Positions 8,695 to 16,943 of a stretch of DNA of 64,000 nt are shown one piece after another; within the stretch, counting starts at the first letter, position 1, and each line of letters begins with the position of its first letter. This DNA is from Achromobacter animicus (GTDB lineage: Bacteria > Pseudomonadota > Gammaproteobacteria > Burkholderiales > Burkholderiaceae_B). The notes under the pieces were generated by a model. That model did no database searches. It was given only the letters and a program-made list of their open reading frames with translations, and was not told the DNA's origin. A program made the translations under genes and the position numbers. The stretch covers positions 682,001-746,000 of the forward strand of contig NZ_CADIJM010000001.1 in NCBI RefSeq assembly GCF_902859585.1, read 5' to 3'.

Positions 8695-9471
8695 TTATTT
8701 GTCCACGAAGGCGCGCTCGACGACGTAGTCGCCCGGCTGGCCCACGCCCGGCGACACGGCGAAGCCACGGCTATCCAGCATGGCGCTGATGTCAGCCAGC
8801 ATGTGCGGGCTGCCGCAGATCATGGCGCGGTCGGTTTCGGGGTTGATTTGCGGAATGCCGATGTCGGCGCACAGCTTGCCGTTTTCGAGCAGTTCGGTGA
8901 TGCGGCCTTGATTGCGGAAAGGCTCGCGCGTCACGGTGGGGTAATACACCAGCTTGTCGCGCACGATGTCGCCGAAGAATTCGTTGTTCGGCAGTTCGTT
9001 TTCGATGTAGTTGGCGTAAGCCAGTTCGCTGACCCACCGCACGCCGTGCACCAGGATGACCTTGTCGAAGCGTTCGTAGACGTCCGGGTCCTTGATGATG
9101 CTCATGAAGGGCGCGAGGCCGGTGCCGGTGCCGAACAGGAACAGATGCTTGCCGGGCTTGAGGTCGTCGACGACCAGGGTGCCGACCGGCTTGCGGCTGA
9201 CGAGGATGGTGTCGCCTTCTTTCAAGTGCTGCAGGCGCGACGTGAGCGGGCCGTTCTGCACCTTGATGCTGAGGAATTCGAGGTTTTCTTCGTAGTTGGC
9301 GCTGGCGATGCTGTAGGCCCGCAGCAGCGGCTTGCCTTCAACTTCGAGGCCGATCATCACGAAGTGGCCGTTGTGGAACCGCAAGGCCGAATCACGCGTC
9401 GTGGTGAAGGAAAACAGGGTGTCGTTCCAGTGGTGCACGCTAAGTACGCGCTCAGTGTTGAAAGCAGCCAT
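8695..9471 (-). CDS. fpr: Ferredoxin/flavodoxin-NADP+ reductase
   Basis: The 258-aa protein is a bacterial-type Fpr. The FAD-binding motif is RAYS (51-54) and the NADP-binding loop is GTGTGLAPF (114-122). Subclass-I reductases of this length pass electrons between NADPH and ferredoxin or flavodoxin, supporting Fe-S cluster repair and oxidative-stress defence. It is divergent from the ferric-iron importer, with Fur-like sites in the shared gap, which fits iron- or redox-linked control. The 5' leader contains a GCCGGGC-GAA-GCCCGGC hairpin (9498-9514). Confidence 0.93.
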   Translation of the reverse strand: MAAFNTERVLSVHHWNDTLFSFTTTRDSALRFHNGHFVMIGLEVEGKPLLRAYSIASANYEENLEFLSIKVQNGPLTSRLQHLKEGDTILVSRKPVGTLVVDDLKPGKHLFLFGTGTGLAPFMSIIKDPDVYERFDKVILVHGVRWVSELAYANYIENELPNNEFFGDIVRDKLVYYPTVTREPFRNQGRITELLENGKLCADIGIPQINPETDRAMICGSPHMLADISAMLDSRGFAVSPGVGQPGDYVVERAFVDK

Positions 9472-9819
9472 GTCGTATTCAGTAAGGGCGGAACGTGGCC
9501 GGGCGAAGCCCGGCTGAGCCGCGAGGTCATTCCGAACCGCAAAAAAAAGGCCGCGGTCGGCATTAGGGTTGTCCCTATTCTACAGGGTCTTGATGATAAC
9601 TGCTCTCATTATTCCGTAATACCCTTATTCCAGTTTGACGGGGATCAACGTCTTGAACCCAACGCTTACTGCTAGTTGAACGGCGCAATGCTTCCTGTTA
9701 TTGTCGCGTTCTCACTTGATAATCATTTTCGTTAGCAGACCGCTTTTCGCATTGGCGCGCCTCGAATTAAGGCGGGGCCGTGCGGCAACACTCGTTTCGG
9801 CCCTAGCTGGAGTTCCTTC
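9472..9819. other. Intergenic control region between fpr and the iron importer
   Basis: These 348 nt hold no gene I can support. From left to right: a hairpin in the fpr leader (9498-9514), an A8 tract (9541-9548), a TAGGG-TTGT-CCCTA dyad (9564-9577), a possible fpr -10 box (TAGAAT on the minus strand, 9577-9582), a weak Fur-like match (9595-9613) and a better Fur-like match (9712-9730). The stretch from 9560 to 9740 is clearly richer in A+T than the flanking genes. Confidence 0.6.
9712..9730. promoter_or_regulatory. Candidate Fur box upstream of the iron importer
   Basis: TCACTTGATAATCATTTTC matches the 19-bp Fur consensus GATAATGATAATCATTATC at 13 positions, with the core TGATAATCATT intact, 90 nt before the substrate-binding gene. 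A ferric-iron importer is an expected Fur target. A weaker match, GATAACTGCTCTCATTATT (9595-9613; 12 of 19, outer arms intact), lies closer to fpr. Confidence 0.6.
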
Positions 9820-10863
9820 ATGATCAAGCGTCCCCAATTGAATTCCCTGCTGCGCGCGCTGGCGCTCGCCGGCGCCGCTGCCTTCACCGTGTCGGCCAAC
9901 GCCGCCGAGGAAGTCAGCCTGTACACCACCCGGGAACCCAAGCTGATCCAGCCGCTGCTGGATGCTTTCACCAAGGAAAGCGGCATCAAGGTCAACACCG
10001 TCTTCGTCAAAGACGGTCTGCTGGAACGCGTCAAGGCCGAAGGCGCCAAGTCGCCCGCCGATGTGCTGATGACGGTGGATATCGGCAACCTGCTGGATCT
10101 GGTGGACGGCGGCGTGACGCAGTCGGTCAAGTCCGACACGCTGAATTCGGTCATTCCCGCCAACCTGCGCGGCGCCGATGGCAAATGGTACGCCCTGTCG
10201 CTGCGCGACCGCGTGCTGTATGTCGAAAAGGACCTGAAGCTGGAATCCTTCCGCTACGAAGATCTGGCCGATCCCAAGTGGAAGGGCAAGGTCTGCATCC
10301 GTTCCGGCCAGCACCCCTACAACACCGCGCTGGTCGCTTCCATGATCGCGCACGACGGCGCCGAGGCCACCGAAAAATGGCTGCGCGGCGTCAAGGCCAA
10401 CCTGGCCCGCAAGGCCGCCGGCGGCGACCGCGACGTGGCGCGCGACATCCTGGGCGGCATCTGCGACATCGGTCTGGCCAACGCCTACTATGTCGGCCAC
10501 ATGAAGAACGCCGAGCCCGGCACCGACGCGCGCAAGTGGGGCGATGCCATCAAGGTCATCCGCCCGACCTTCGCCAATGCCAAGAGCGGCGGCACGCACG
10601 TGAACGTCAGCGGCGCGGCCGTCGCGGCGCACGCTCCCAACAAGGCCAACGCGGTCAAGCTGCTGGACTTCCTGGTGTCGGAACCGGCCCAAGCCCTGTA
10701 CGCGCAGGCCAACTACGAATACCCCGTCCGCAAGGGCGTGAAGCTGGACCCGGTGATCGCAAGCTTCGGCGAACTGAAGGTCGATCCCCTGCCCTTGACC
10801 GAGATCGCCAAGCATCGCAAGCAAGCCAGCGAACTGGTCGACAAGGTCGGCTTCGACAACTGA
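9820..10863 (+). CDS. fbpA: Ferric-iron ABC transporter, periplasmic binding protein
   Basis: The 347-aa protein has a signal peptide (about residues 1-29, ANA|AE) followed by a class-II iron-binding fold (EVSLYTTREPKLIQPLLDAF). The adjacent tyrosines Y223-Y224 in NAYYVGHM are the usual ferric-iron ligands of FbpA/FutA proteins. It starts the three-gene import operon behind a Fur-like box. Two tandem hairpins separate it from the permease, which usually lets the binding protein be made in excess. A homologous family binds other substrates such as thiamine or phosphonates, but the double tyrosine argues for iron. Confidence 0.88.
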   Translation: MIKRPQLNSLLRALALAGAAAFTVSANAAEEVSLYTTREPKLIQPLLDAFTKESGIKVNTVFVKDGLLERVKAEGAKSPADVLMTVDIGNLLDLVDGGVTQSVKSDTLNSVIPANLRGADGKWYALSLRDRVLYVEKDLKLESFRYEDLADPKWKGKVCIRSGQHPYNTALVASMIAHDGAEATEKWLRGVKANLARKAAGGDRDVARDILGGICDIGLANAYYVGHMKNAEPGTDARKWGDAIKVIRPTFANAKSGGTHVNVSGAAVAAHAPNKANAVKLLDFLVSEPAQALYAQANYEYPVRKGVKLDPVIASFGELKVDPLPLTEIAKHRKQASELVDKVGFDN

Positions 10864-10922
10864 TAAGCTGCCGGACCGCCGTGCCTTCGGGCATGGCGTG
10901 ACCTTGATGCAGTGACACGCGA

Positions 10923-10981
10923 GCGCCCGGCACCGGGCGCAACGCGTAGGGCCTGTTCCCGCTTTTCCGGGGGAACAGGCC
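10923..10981 (+). terminator. Tandem hairpins between binding protein and permease (likely attenuator)
   Basis: Two perfect stems follow the fbpA stop: GCGCCCGG-CA-CCGGGCGC (10923-10940) and GGCCTGTTCCC (10950-10960) paired with GGGAACAGGCC (10971-10981). The second is followed only by TTGCC, so it is more likely a partial terminator or mRNA-stabilising structure than a full stop. Confidence 0.6.
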
Positions 10982-11009
10982 TTGCCATTGATGCAACCGA
11001 CTTTGAAGC

Positions 11010-12680
11010 ATGCACACACAATCCTTGCCCACGCCGCTGCGGCTGCGCTGGTCTGAACGCGGAACCGGCTGGCTGGTTGGCGCGGCCCTGATCGCGCTGG
11101 CGGTGCTGGCGCCGGTACTGACGCTCGGCTGGTGGGCGATGGGCGGCAGCCTGGAACACTGGCAGCATCTGGCCAGCTATGTGCTGCCGCAGGCCTTCGC
11201 GAACACCGTCATGCTGCTGGCCGGAGTGGGCGTCGTTGTGACCTTGCTTGGCACCGGCGCCGCATGGCTCGTGACCGCGTACGAGTTTCCCACGCGCCGG
11301 GTCCTGACCTGGGCGCTCCTGCTGCCGCTGGCGGTGCCCACCTACATCATCGCGTTTGCCTACCTGGACCTGCTGCACCCCATCGGGCCCATCCAGTCGG
11401 CGATCCGCGCCATGCTCGGCTTCGACAGCCCGCGCCAATTCCGCCTGCCCGATCTGCGCTCCATCTACGGCGCGATCTTCGTGCTGGGCTTCGTGCTGTA
11501 CCCATATGTCTACCTGAGCACCCGCGTCATGTTCATGACGCAGGCCGCCAGCCTGCTCGAAGCTGCCCGCACGTTGGGCGCGGGCCGCGTGGCGGTGTTC
11601 TGCCGCGTCGCCCTGCCCCTGGCCCGTCCCGCGATCGTGGTGGGCGTGAGCCTGGCGCTGCTGGAAACCCTGAACGACATCGGGGCCTCCGAATTCCTCG
11701 GCGTGCAAACGCTGACCGTCTCCGTCTACACCACCTGGGTCACCCGTTCAGACCTGGCTGGCGCCGCGCAGATTGCGCTGACCATGCTGGCGATCGTCAT
11801 CGGGCTGATTCTGCTGGAACGCCACGGCCGCAAGCGGCAGCGCTACGCCAACACGCAGCGCATGCGCCCGATGCAGCCGCGTCGGCTGCGTGGCGCGGCG
11901 GCTGCCGTCGCGGCCGTGCTGGGCTGGATTCCCGTCCTGATCGGGTTTGTCGCGCCGGCGCTGTATCTGGTCGTTGAAACCTACAAGCGGCTTCACCTGG
12001 TGGGCGGTGTGTCGGACCAGTTGATCGGCGGCCTGAGCAACACTCTGATCGTCGCGTCCAGCGCCACGGTGGTCACCCTGCTCTGCGGACTGATCGTTGC
12101 GTGGGCGGGCCGCACCCTGCGCGAAAGCGCAGGCTTCAATCCGGGCCGCGCCTGCGCACGCATCGCCAGCCTGGGCTATGCGGTGCCTGGCACGGTGCTG
12201 GCCATCGGCCTGCTGACCCCCTTCGTGTGGATCGACACCGCGGTCGCACGGGTGTTCGGCGGCACGGGCCTGTTCCTGATGGGCTCGATGGGCGCATTGG
12301 TGTGCGCCTATGCGATCCGCTTCCTGGCGATTTCCACCGGGGCGCTCGAAGCCGGCCTGGCGCGCATCCCGCCGTCCTTGGAACAAGCGTCGCGCCTGCT
12401 TGGCGAAACCTCCGGCGGCACGTTGCGCCGCGTCCACCTGCCGTTGCTGCGGCCCGCGCTGGCCGCGAGCGCGCTGCTGGTGTTCGTGGACGCCATGAAG
12501 GAACTGCCCGCCACCCTGCTGCTGCGCCCCATGAATTTCGACACCCTGGCCACGTGGCTTTATGCGGAAGCCGCGCGCGGCACGTACGAAGAAGGCGCCG
12601 TGGCCGCGCTGGCCATCGTGCTGGCCGGCCTGCTGCCGGTCATTCTGCTGGCGCGCACCAATCTGAAAATGGGACATTGA
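11010..12680 (+). CDS. fbpB: Ferric-iron ABC transporter, fused permease
   Basis: The 556-aa membrane protein contains two binding-protein-dependent permease domains in tandem, the arrangement of FbpB/HitB-type iron permeases. About twelve hydrophobic segments are visible. Each half carries an EAA-type loop that contacts the ATPase: EAARTLGAGRVAVFCRVALP and EQASRLLGETSGGTLRRVHLP. The ATPase gene begins within a few bases of its stop. Confidence 0.92.
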   Translation: MHTQSLPTPLRLRWSERGTGWLVGAALIALAVLAPVLTLGWWAMGGSLEHWQHLASYVLPQAFANTVMLLAGVGVVVTLLGTGAAWLVTAYEFPTRRVLTWALLLPLAVPTYIIAFAYLDLLHPIGPIQSAIRAMLGFDSPRQFRLPDLRSIYGAIFVLGFVLYPYVYLSTRVMFMTQAASLLEAARTLGAGRVAVFCRVALPLARPAIVVGVSLALLETLNDIGASEFLGVQTLTVSVYTTWVTRSDLAGAAQIALTMLAIVIGLILLERHGRKRQRYANTQRMRPMQPRRLRGAAAAVAAVLGWIPVLIGFVAPALYLVVETYKRLHLVGGVSDQLIGGLSNTLIVASSATVVTLLCGLIVAWAGRTLRESAGFNPGRACARIASLGYAVPGTVLAIGLLTPFVWIDTAVARVFGGTGLFLMGSMGALVCAYAIRFLAISTGALEAGLARIPPSLEQASRLLGETSGGTLRRVHLPLLRPALAASALLVFVDAMKELPATLLLRPMNFDTLATWLYAEAARGTYEEGAVAALAIVLAGLLPVILLARTNLKMGH

Positions 12681-12685
12681 TCATC

Positions 12686-13462
12686 GTGCCCGATCTGCTA
12701 GAAATCGACCACCTCTCCCTGGCCTACGACACGCCCACTGGCTTGAAACCCGTCGTGCAGGACCTGTCGCTGGGCTTGCCCGCCGGCCACATTGGCTGCC
12801 TGCTGGGCGAGTCCGGCTGCGGCAAGACCACCGTGCTGCGCGCCATTGCCGGGTTCGAGCCGGTGCGCGCTGGCCGCATCCTGCTGGACGGCACGGTGAT
12901 CTCGTCGCCCACCGAACAGGTCGCGCCCGAGCTGCGCCGCGTGGGCATGATGTTCCAGGACTACGCGCTATTTCCGCACCTGACGGTGGCGCTGAACGTG
13001 GCGTTCGGCCTGCGCAAGCTGCCGCGTCCGGACCGCGCCCGCCGTGTCGAAGAAATGTTGGAACTCGTCGGCCTGGCACACGCCGCCAACAGCTATCCGC
13101 ATGAGATCTCCGGCGGCCAGCAGCAACGCGTGGCCCTGGCCCGCGCGCTTGCGCCCTCGCCCGACCTGCTGCTGCTGGACGAACCGTTCTCAAACCTGGA
13201 TGTGGACACGCGCGAGCGGTTGGCCTTCGAGGTGCGCGAGATCCTGAAGACCACAGGCCACACCGCGATCCTGGTCACGCACAACCAGGCCGAAGCGTTC
13301 GCGATCGCCGACCGCATCGGGGTGATGGCCAAGGGCCGCATCGCGCAATGGGATACGCCCTACAACCTGCACCACAACCCAGCCGACACCTTCGTGCGCG
13401 ACTTCATCCGCCGCGAAGCCCTGGAAGAACAGCGCGAACAGGCGCTGGCGCGCGGCCGGTAG
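12686..13462 (+). CDS. fbpC: Ferric-iron ABC transporter, ATP-binding protein (short form)
   Basis: The reading frame is open far upstream inside fbpB, so the start was chosen by context: GTG at 12686 with GGGA 11 nt upstream (an in-frame TTG at 12677 is possible). The 258-aa product has Walker A GESGCGKT, Q-loop FQDYALFPH, signature [15 protein letters not shown] and Walker B LLLLDEPFSNLD, then the H-loop LVTHNQAEA. It ends soon after the nucleotide-binding domain. Typical FbpC proteins are about 350 aa with a C-terminal regulatory/TOBE region, which is absent here. Confidence 0.9.
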   Translation: MPDLLEIDHLSLAYDTPTGLKPVVQDLSLGLPAGHIGCLLGESGCGKTTVLRAIAGFEPVRAGRILLDGTVISSPTEQVAPELRRVGMMFQDYALFPHLTVALNVAFGLRKLPRPDRARRVEEMLELVGLAHAANSYPHEISGGQQQRVALARALAPSPDLLLLDEPFSNLDVDTRERLAFEVREILKTTGHTAILVTHNQAEAFAIADRIGVMAKGRIAQWDTPYNLHHNPADTFVRDFIRREALEEQREQALARGR

Positions 13463-13526
13463 CGGGACCTGCGAGGCCCGCGCGGACCTCGGCGCCCCCC
13501 GCGTCCCGCATGCCCCGCACTGCAGA

Positions 13527-14504
13527 TCAATCCGCCGACAGCTTCACCTTCTGCGACAAGGCCTTGAAGGCCTCGTGCTGGCTTTGGGTCAGCCGCTCGA
13601 CTTCCTGCGGCGACGAGCCATAAGGCATGAAGCCTGCCTTCTCAAGCTTGTCCTTGACGTCCGGCATCGCAAGCGCCGCCTGGAAGGCGTCGCTCAGCAC
13701 GCGCGTCACGTCGGGCGACATGCCGGCCGGCCCATAGACCGCGAACCACGGATCCACGACCGCGCCCGAATACCCCAGTTCGGCCAGCGTCGGCACGTCG
13801 GGCAACGCCGGCGCGCGCTTGCTGCCGGTGACCGCCAGCGCGCGGACCTTGCCCGCATTGATGTGCGGCAGCGACGCGGGCAGGTTGTCGAACATGACCG
13901 GCAAGTGTCCGCCCAGCAGATCGTTCAACGCCTGGGCGCTGCCCTTGTAGGGCACGTGCTGCATGCCGGCCCCGGTCAACTGGTCGAACATCACCCCCGC
14001 CAGGTGCATGGACGTGCCCGTGCCCGGCGTGCCGTACGACGTATTGGGATTCGCCTTGGCGTACGCGACCAGGTCCTTGACACTGTCCACCTTCACCGAC
14101 GGGCCCACCTCCAGCACCACGGAAGACGCCCCCAGCATGCTGATGCCCGTGAAATCCTTGGTCGGATCGAACGGCATTTTCGGGTACACGAACGGATTGA
14201 GCGCGTTCGTGGATATCGCGCCGAAGCCGATGACGTAGCCGTCCGGCGCGGCCTTGGCGACGGCGTCCATGCCGATGTTGCCGCCCGCGCCGGGACGGTT
14301 CTCGACGATGACCGGCTGCCCGAGCTTTTCGGCCACTTTCTGGCCCGCCGTGCGCGCGACCAGATCGGTCGTGCCGCCCGCGGTGTACGGCACGATGAAG
14401 GTGATGGGCTTGGCCGGATAGCCGGCGGCGTGCGCGGGCACGGCGCCCTGGATCAACGCCAGCGCGGCCAGGCCGCGCAGCGCATTGTGGGTGTAGCGAT
14501 GCAT
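13527..14504 (-). CDS. Bug-family (TctC-like) periplasmic solute-binding protein
   Basis: The start is ATG 14504, with GGGAGG a few bases upstream; an in-frame codon at 14534 is less likely because the signal peptide begins at MHRYTHNALRG. The 325-aa precursor has a signal peptide ending AHA|AGYPAKP and the Bug signature PITFIVPYTAGGTTDLVAR and VIVENRPGAGGNIGMD. It is divergent from the SDR/RidA-like pair and convergent with the iron operon, so it is probably tied to the SDR pathway. No cognate membrane subunits are nearby. Confidence 0.9.
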   Translation of the reverse strand: MHRYTHNALRGLAALALIQGAVPAHAAGYPAKPITFIVPYTAGGTTDLVARTAGQKVAEKLGQPVIVENRPGAGGNIGMDAVAKAAPDGYVIGFGAISTNALNPFVYPKMPFDPTKDFTGISMLGASSVVLEVGPSVKVDSVKDLVAYAKANPNTSYGTPGTGTSMHLAGVMFDQLTGAGMQHVPYKGSAQALNDLLGGHLPVMFDNLPASLPHINAGKVRALAVTGSKRAPALPDVPTLAELGYSGAVVDPWFAVYGPAGMSPDVTRVLSDAFQAALAMPDVKDKLEKAGFMPYGSSPQEVERLTQSQHEAFKALSQKVKLSAD

Positions 14505-14627
14505 GATGTCTCCCTCCCGTTTGTCGTTATGCACGGGTAGCGCATCTTATCGCCGGACAGCGGCGTCGCACAGCGCGATCCGCCTCGCTTATTCCGCCAG
14601 GTATCAATTCATGTTCCGCCGCGGGCG

Positions 14628-14656
14628 TTTATCGCCTGCGCGCCCGCTCCTATAGT
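14628..14656 (+). promoter_or_regulatory. Candidate sigma-70 promoter for SDR + RidA-like pair
   Basis: TTTATC (14628-14633), 17-bp spacer, TATAGT (14651-14656), ending 55 nt before the SDR ATG at 14712. This is sequence resemblance only. Confidence 0.45.
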
Positions 14657-14711
14657 TCGGCTCACTGTCTGAGCGCGCAGGCACCCTCAAATGCCAAACC
14701 GGAGTATTGAA

Positions 14712-15458
14712 ATGTCGAACAAGACTGTAGTGATCACAGGCGCGTCCAGCGGAATCGGATTTGCCCTGGCGCAGGAATACCTGCGCCGCGGCGACAACGT
14801 GGTGGGCAACGCCCGCAGCCAGGAAGGCCTGAACGCCGCCGCCGAGCGCCTGGCTAAGGAAGGCCTGGGCCTGCCCGACCGCTTCCTGGCCGTGGCCGGC
14901 GACATCGCCCTGGCCAGCACTGCCCGCGATATCGTGCGCCAGGCCACCGAGCGGTTCGGCCGCATCGACGTGCTGGTCAACAACGCGGGGATCTTCATTC
15001 CCAAGCCCCTGGGCGACTACACCGACGAAGACCTGGACCGCATCATCGATACGAACCTGAAGGGCTTCTTCCACATCACCCAGCAGGCCGCCGCGCACAT
15101 GTCGGAATACCGCGACGGCCACATCGTCAACATCACGGCCAGCATCGCCATGCAGCCCAGCAGCCGCGTCCCGGCGCTGCTGCCCGTGCTGATCAAGGGC
15201 GGCCTGAATCACGCCACGCGGGCGTTGGCAATAGAACTGTCTGACCGGAACATCCGCGTCAACGCGGTGGCGCCTGGCATCATCGAGACGCCGATGCACG
15301 ATCCGGCCACGTTCGGCTTCCTGAATTCGTTGCAGCCTGCCGGCCGCATGGGCAAGGTGGACGACATTGTCGGTGCGGTTACCTATCTGACCGATTCGGC
15401 CTACACCACCGGCGCGATCCTTCCGGTCGATGGCGGCGCCGCTGCGGGTCATTGGTAG
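14712..15458 (+). CDS. SDR-fold protein lacking the canonical catalytic tyrosine
   Basis: The start is ATG 14712 (GGAG 7 nt upstream), not the in-frame ATG 14691. The 248-aa protein has the SDR cofactor loop TGASSGIG (about residues 9-16), NNAG, and the C-terminal VNAVAPGIIETPM. At the catalytic site, where YxxxK is expected, it reads PALLPVLIKGG: the lysine is present but the residue four before it is proline, not tyrosine. It may use another acid/base residue or be non-oxidoreductive. I recall the same replacement in other SDR relatives, so it is probably not a sequencing error. The RidA-like gene follows 54 nt downstream. Confidence 0.85.
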   Translation: MSNKTVVITGASSGIGFALAQEYLRRGDNVVGNARSQEGLNAAAERLAKEGLGLPDRFLAVAGDIALASTARDIVRQATERFGRIDVLVNNAGIFIPKPLGDYTDEDLDRIIDTNLKGFFHITQQAAAHMSEYRDGHIVNITASIAMQPSSRVPALLPVLIKGGLNHATRALAIELSDRNIRVNAVAPGIIETPMHDPATFGFLNSLQPAGRMGKVDDIVGAVTYLTDSAYTTGAILPVDGGAAAGHW

Positions 15459-15512
15459 CATCACCACGACCGCCCGCCGCGCGGCGGGCGTCCTCACCTC
15501 GAGAGACCCACC

Positions 15513-15977
15513 ATGTCCATTGAAGCCAGACTGGCCGAACTTGGCCTGATCCTTCCGCCCGCGCCCCAGCCGCTGGGCCAGTACACCGCCGTCAGCCAGG
15601 CGGGCGACCTGCTGTTCATCTCGGGCCAATTGCCGCTGTGCGACGGGCGCGTGGTGTGGCAGGGCCGCGTCGGCGCGGAGCTGACCGTTGACCAGGGCCG
15701 GCAGGCCGCGGAACTGGCCGCGCTGAACGTGCTGGCGCAGATCCGCCAGCACACCGGCAGCTTCGACCGGCTGGACCACCTTGTCCGCGTCGAGGGTTAT
15801 GTCGCCAGCGCGCCGGGCTTTCTGGATCAGCCCGCCGTGCTGGATGGCGCGTCCGGCCTGTTTGCACGGGTGCTGGGCGAGAAGGCCGGCCACGCGCGCA
15901 CCGCCAATTCGGTCGCGCAGCAGCCAGGCAACGCGGCAGTGATCCTGGTGGTGATCGCGCAGTTGAAAGGCGTCTGA
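15513..15977 (+). CDS. RidA-family (YjgF-like) protein, divergent subgroup
   Basis: The 154-aa protein has the YjgF/RidA fold signature (GQYTAVSQAGDLLFISGQLP; LVRVEGYVASAPGF) but is longer than RidA (128 aa) and belongs to the subgroup of about 150 residues beginning MSIEARLAELG. Members often sit with amino-acid or ketone catabolic genes. Here it pairs with the atypical SDR and faces a LysR gene ending 7 nt away. Deaminase activity cannot be assumed for this subgroup. Confidence 0.85.
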   Translation: MSIEARLAELGLILPPAPQPLGQYTAVSQAGDLLFISGQLPLCDGRVVWQGRVGAELTVDQGRQAAELAALNVLAQIRQHTGSFDRLDHLVRVEGYVASAPGFLDQPAVLDGASGLFARVLGEKAGHARTANSVAQQPGNAAVILVVIAQLKGV

Positions 15978-15983
15978 CGCCGC

Positions 15984-16889
15984 TCAGTCCGCTAGCTTGT
16001 CGACCAGGAAATCGACGAACGCCCGCACGCGGCGCGATATGTGCCGGGCATGCGGGTACAACAACACGAACGGCCGGGTGCTGCCGCCATGTTGCTGCAG
16101 CACCTCGGTCAGCCTGCCCGCGCGCAGATCGTCTTCGACCACGAAGCGATACGTCTGAAAGAGGCCGGCGCCCGCACGGGCCAGCGTCACGCCGCCCAGT
16201 ACATCCTCGGCCGTGCCATAGGCGCCGTCGGTCACGATGTCGACCGCTTCGCCCTCCACCTGAAATGTCCACGGAATGCGCCGCCCGCTGCTAGGCCGGT
16301 CGAACTGGATGCAGTCGTGCGCAGCCAGATCCTCCAGCGTTTGCGGCGTGCCGCGCCGGCGCAGGTATTCCGGCGCGCCGACCACCACCAGTTCCGCGTC
16401 CTCCAGCTTGCGCGCGATCAGCGCCGAGTCGTCGGGCGCGCGCCCGCGCACCGACAGGTCATAACCGTCATCGGCGAAATCGACATTGCGGTTGCTGATG
16501 TGCACGTGCACGTCCACGTTGGGATACTTGTCGCGAAATGCGGGCAGCAGCGGCAGAACGCGGTAATGCGCATAGGGCGTCGGCAGGCTGATGCGCAGCC
16601 GCCCGGCCGCGCCCTGCCCGCCCACCTGCCTTTCGGCGTCGACCAGTTGCGCAATGGCGGGGCGCACCTGCTCGAAGTAGGCACGCCCTTCGTCGCTAAG
16701 CCGGATATGCCGCGTGCTGCGCACGAACAGCCGAATGCCCAGCCGCGCCTCCAGCCGCGAGACGCTGCGGCTGACCGCTGCCGGCGTGACGCCCGCAGCA
16801 TTGGCGGCGGCCGTGAAACTGCTGAGTTCCGCAGCCAGGCAGAACATCTCGATGCTGCCCAGCTGCAGGTCGTCAAAGTGGCGCGTCAT
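15984..16889 (-). CDS. LysR-family transcriptional regulator
   Basis: The start is ATG 16889, preceded by AGGAG with a good spacer. The 301-aa protein has the LysR helix-turn-helix (LGSIEMFCLAAELSSFTAAANAAGVTPAAVSRSVSRLEARLG) and the effector domain of the group that includes DsdC/TrpI-like regulators (LRISLPTPYAHYRVLPLLPAF). It lies 54 nt after the alpha/beta hydrolase on the same strand and could be co-transcribed with it. Targets are unknown. Confidence 0.87.
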   Translation of the reverse strand: MTRHFDDLQLGSIEMFCLAAELSSFTAAANAAGVTPAAVSRSVSRLEARLGIRLFVRSTRHIRLSDEGRAYFEQVRPAIAQLVDAERQVGGQGAAGRLRISLPTPYAHYRVLPLLPAFRDKYPNVDVHVHISNRNVDFADDGYDLSVRGRAPDDSALIARKLEDAELVVVGAPEYLRRRGTPQTLEDLAAHDCIQFDRPSSGRRIPWTFQVEGEAVDIVTDGAYGTAEDVLGGVTLARAGAGLFQTYRFVVEDDLRAGRLTEVLQQHGGSTRPFVLLYPHARHISRRVRAFVDFLVDKLAD

Positions 16890-16943
16890 GCGGGCTCCTG
16901 CCGTGAAATCCGGCCGGGGCAACCATCAGGCCGCCCCCGCCGG

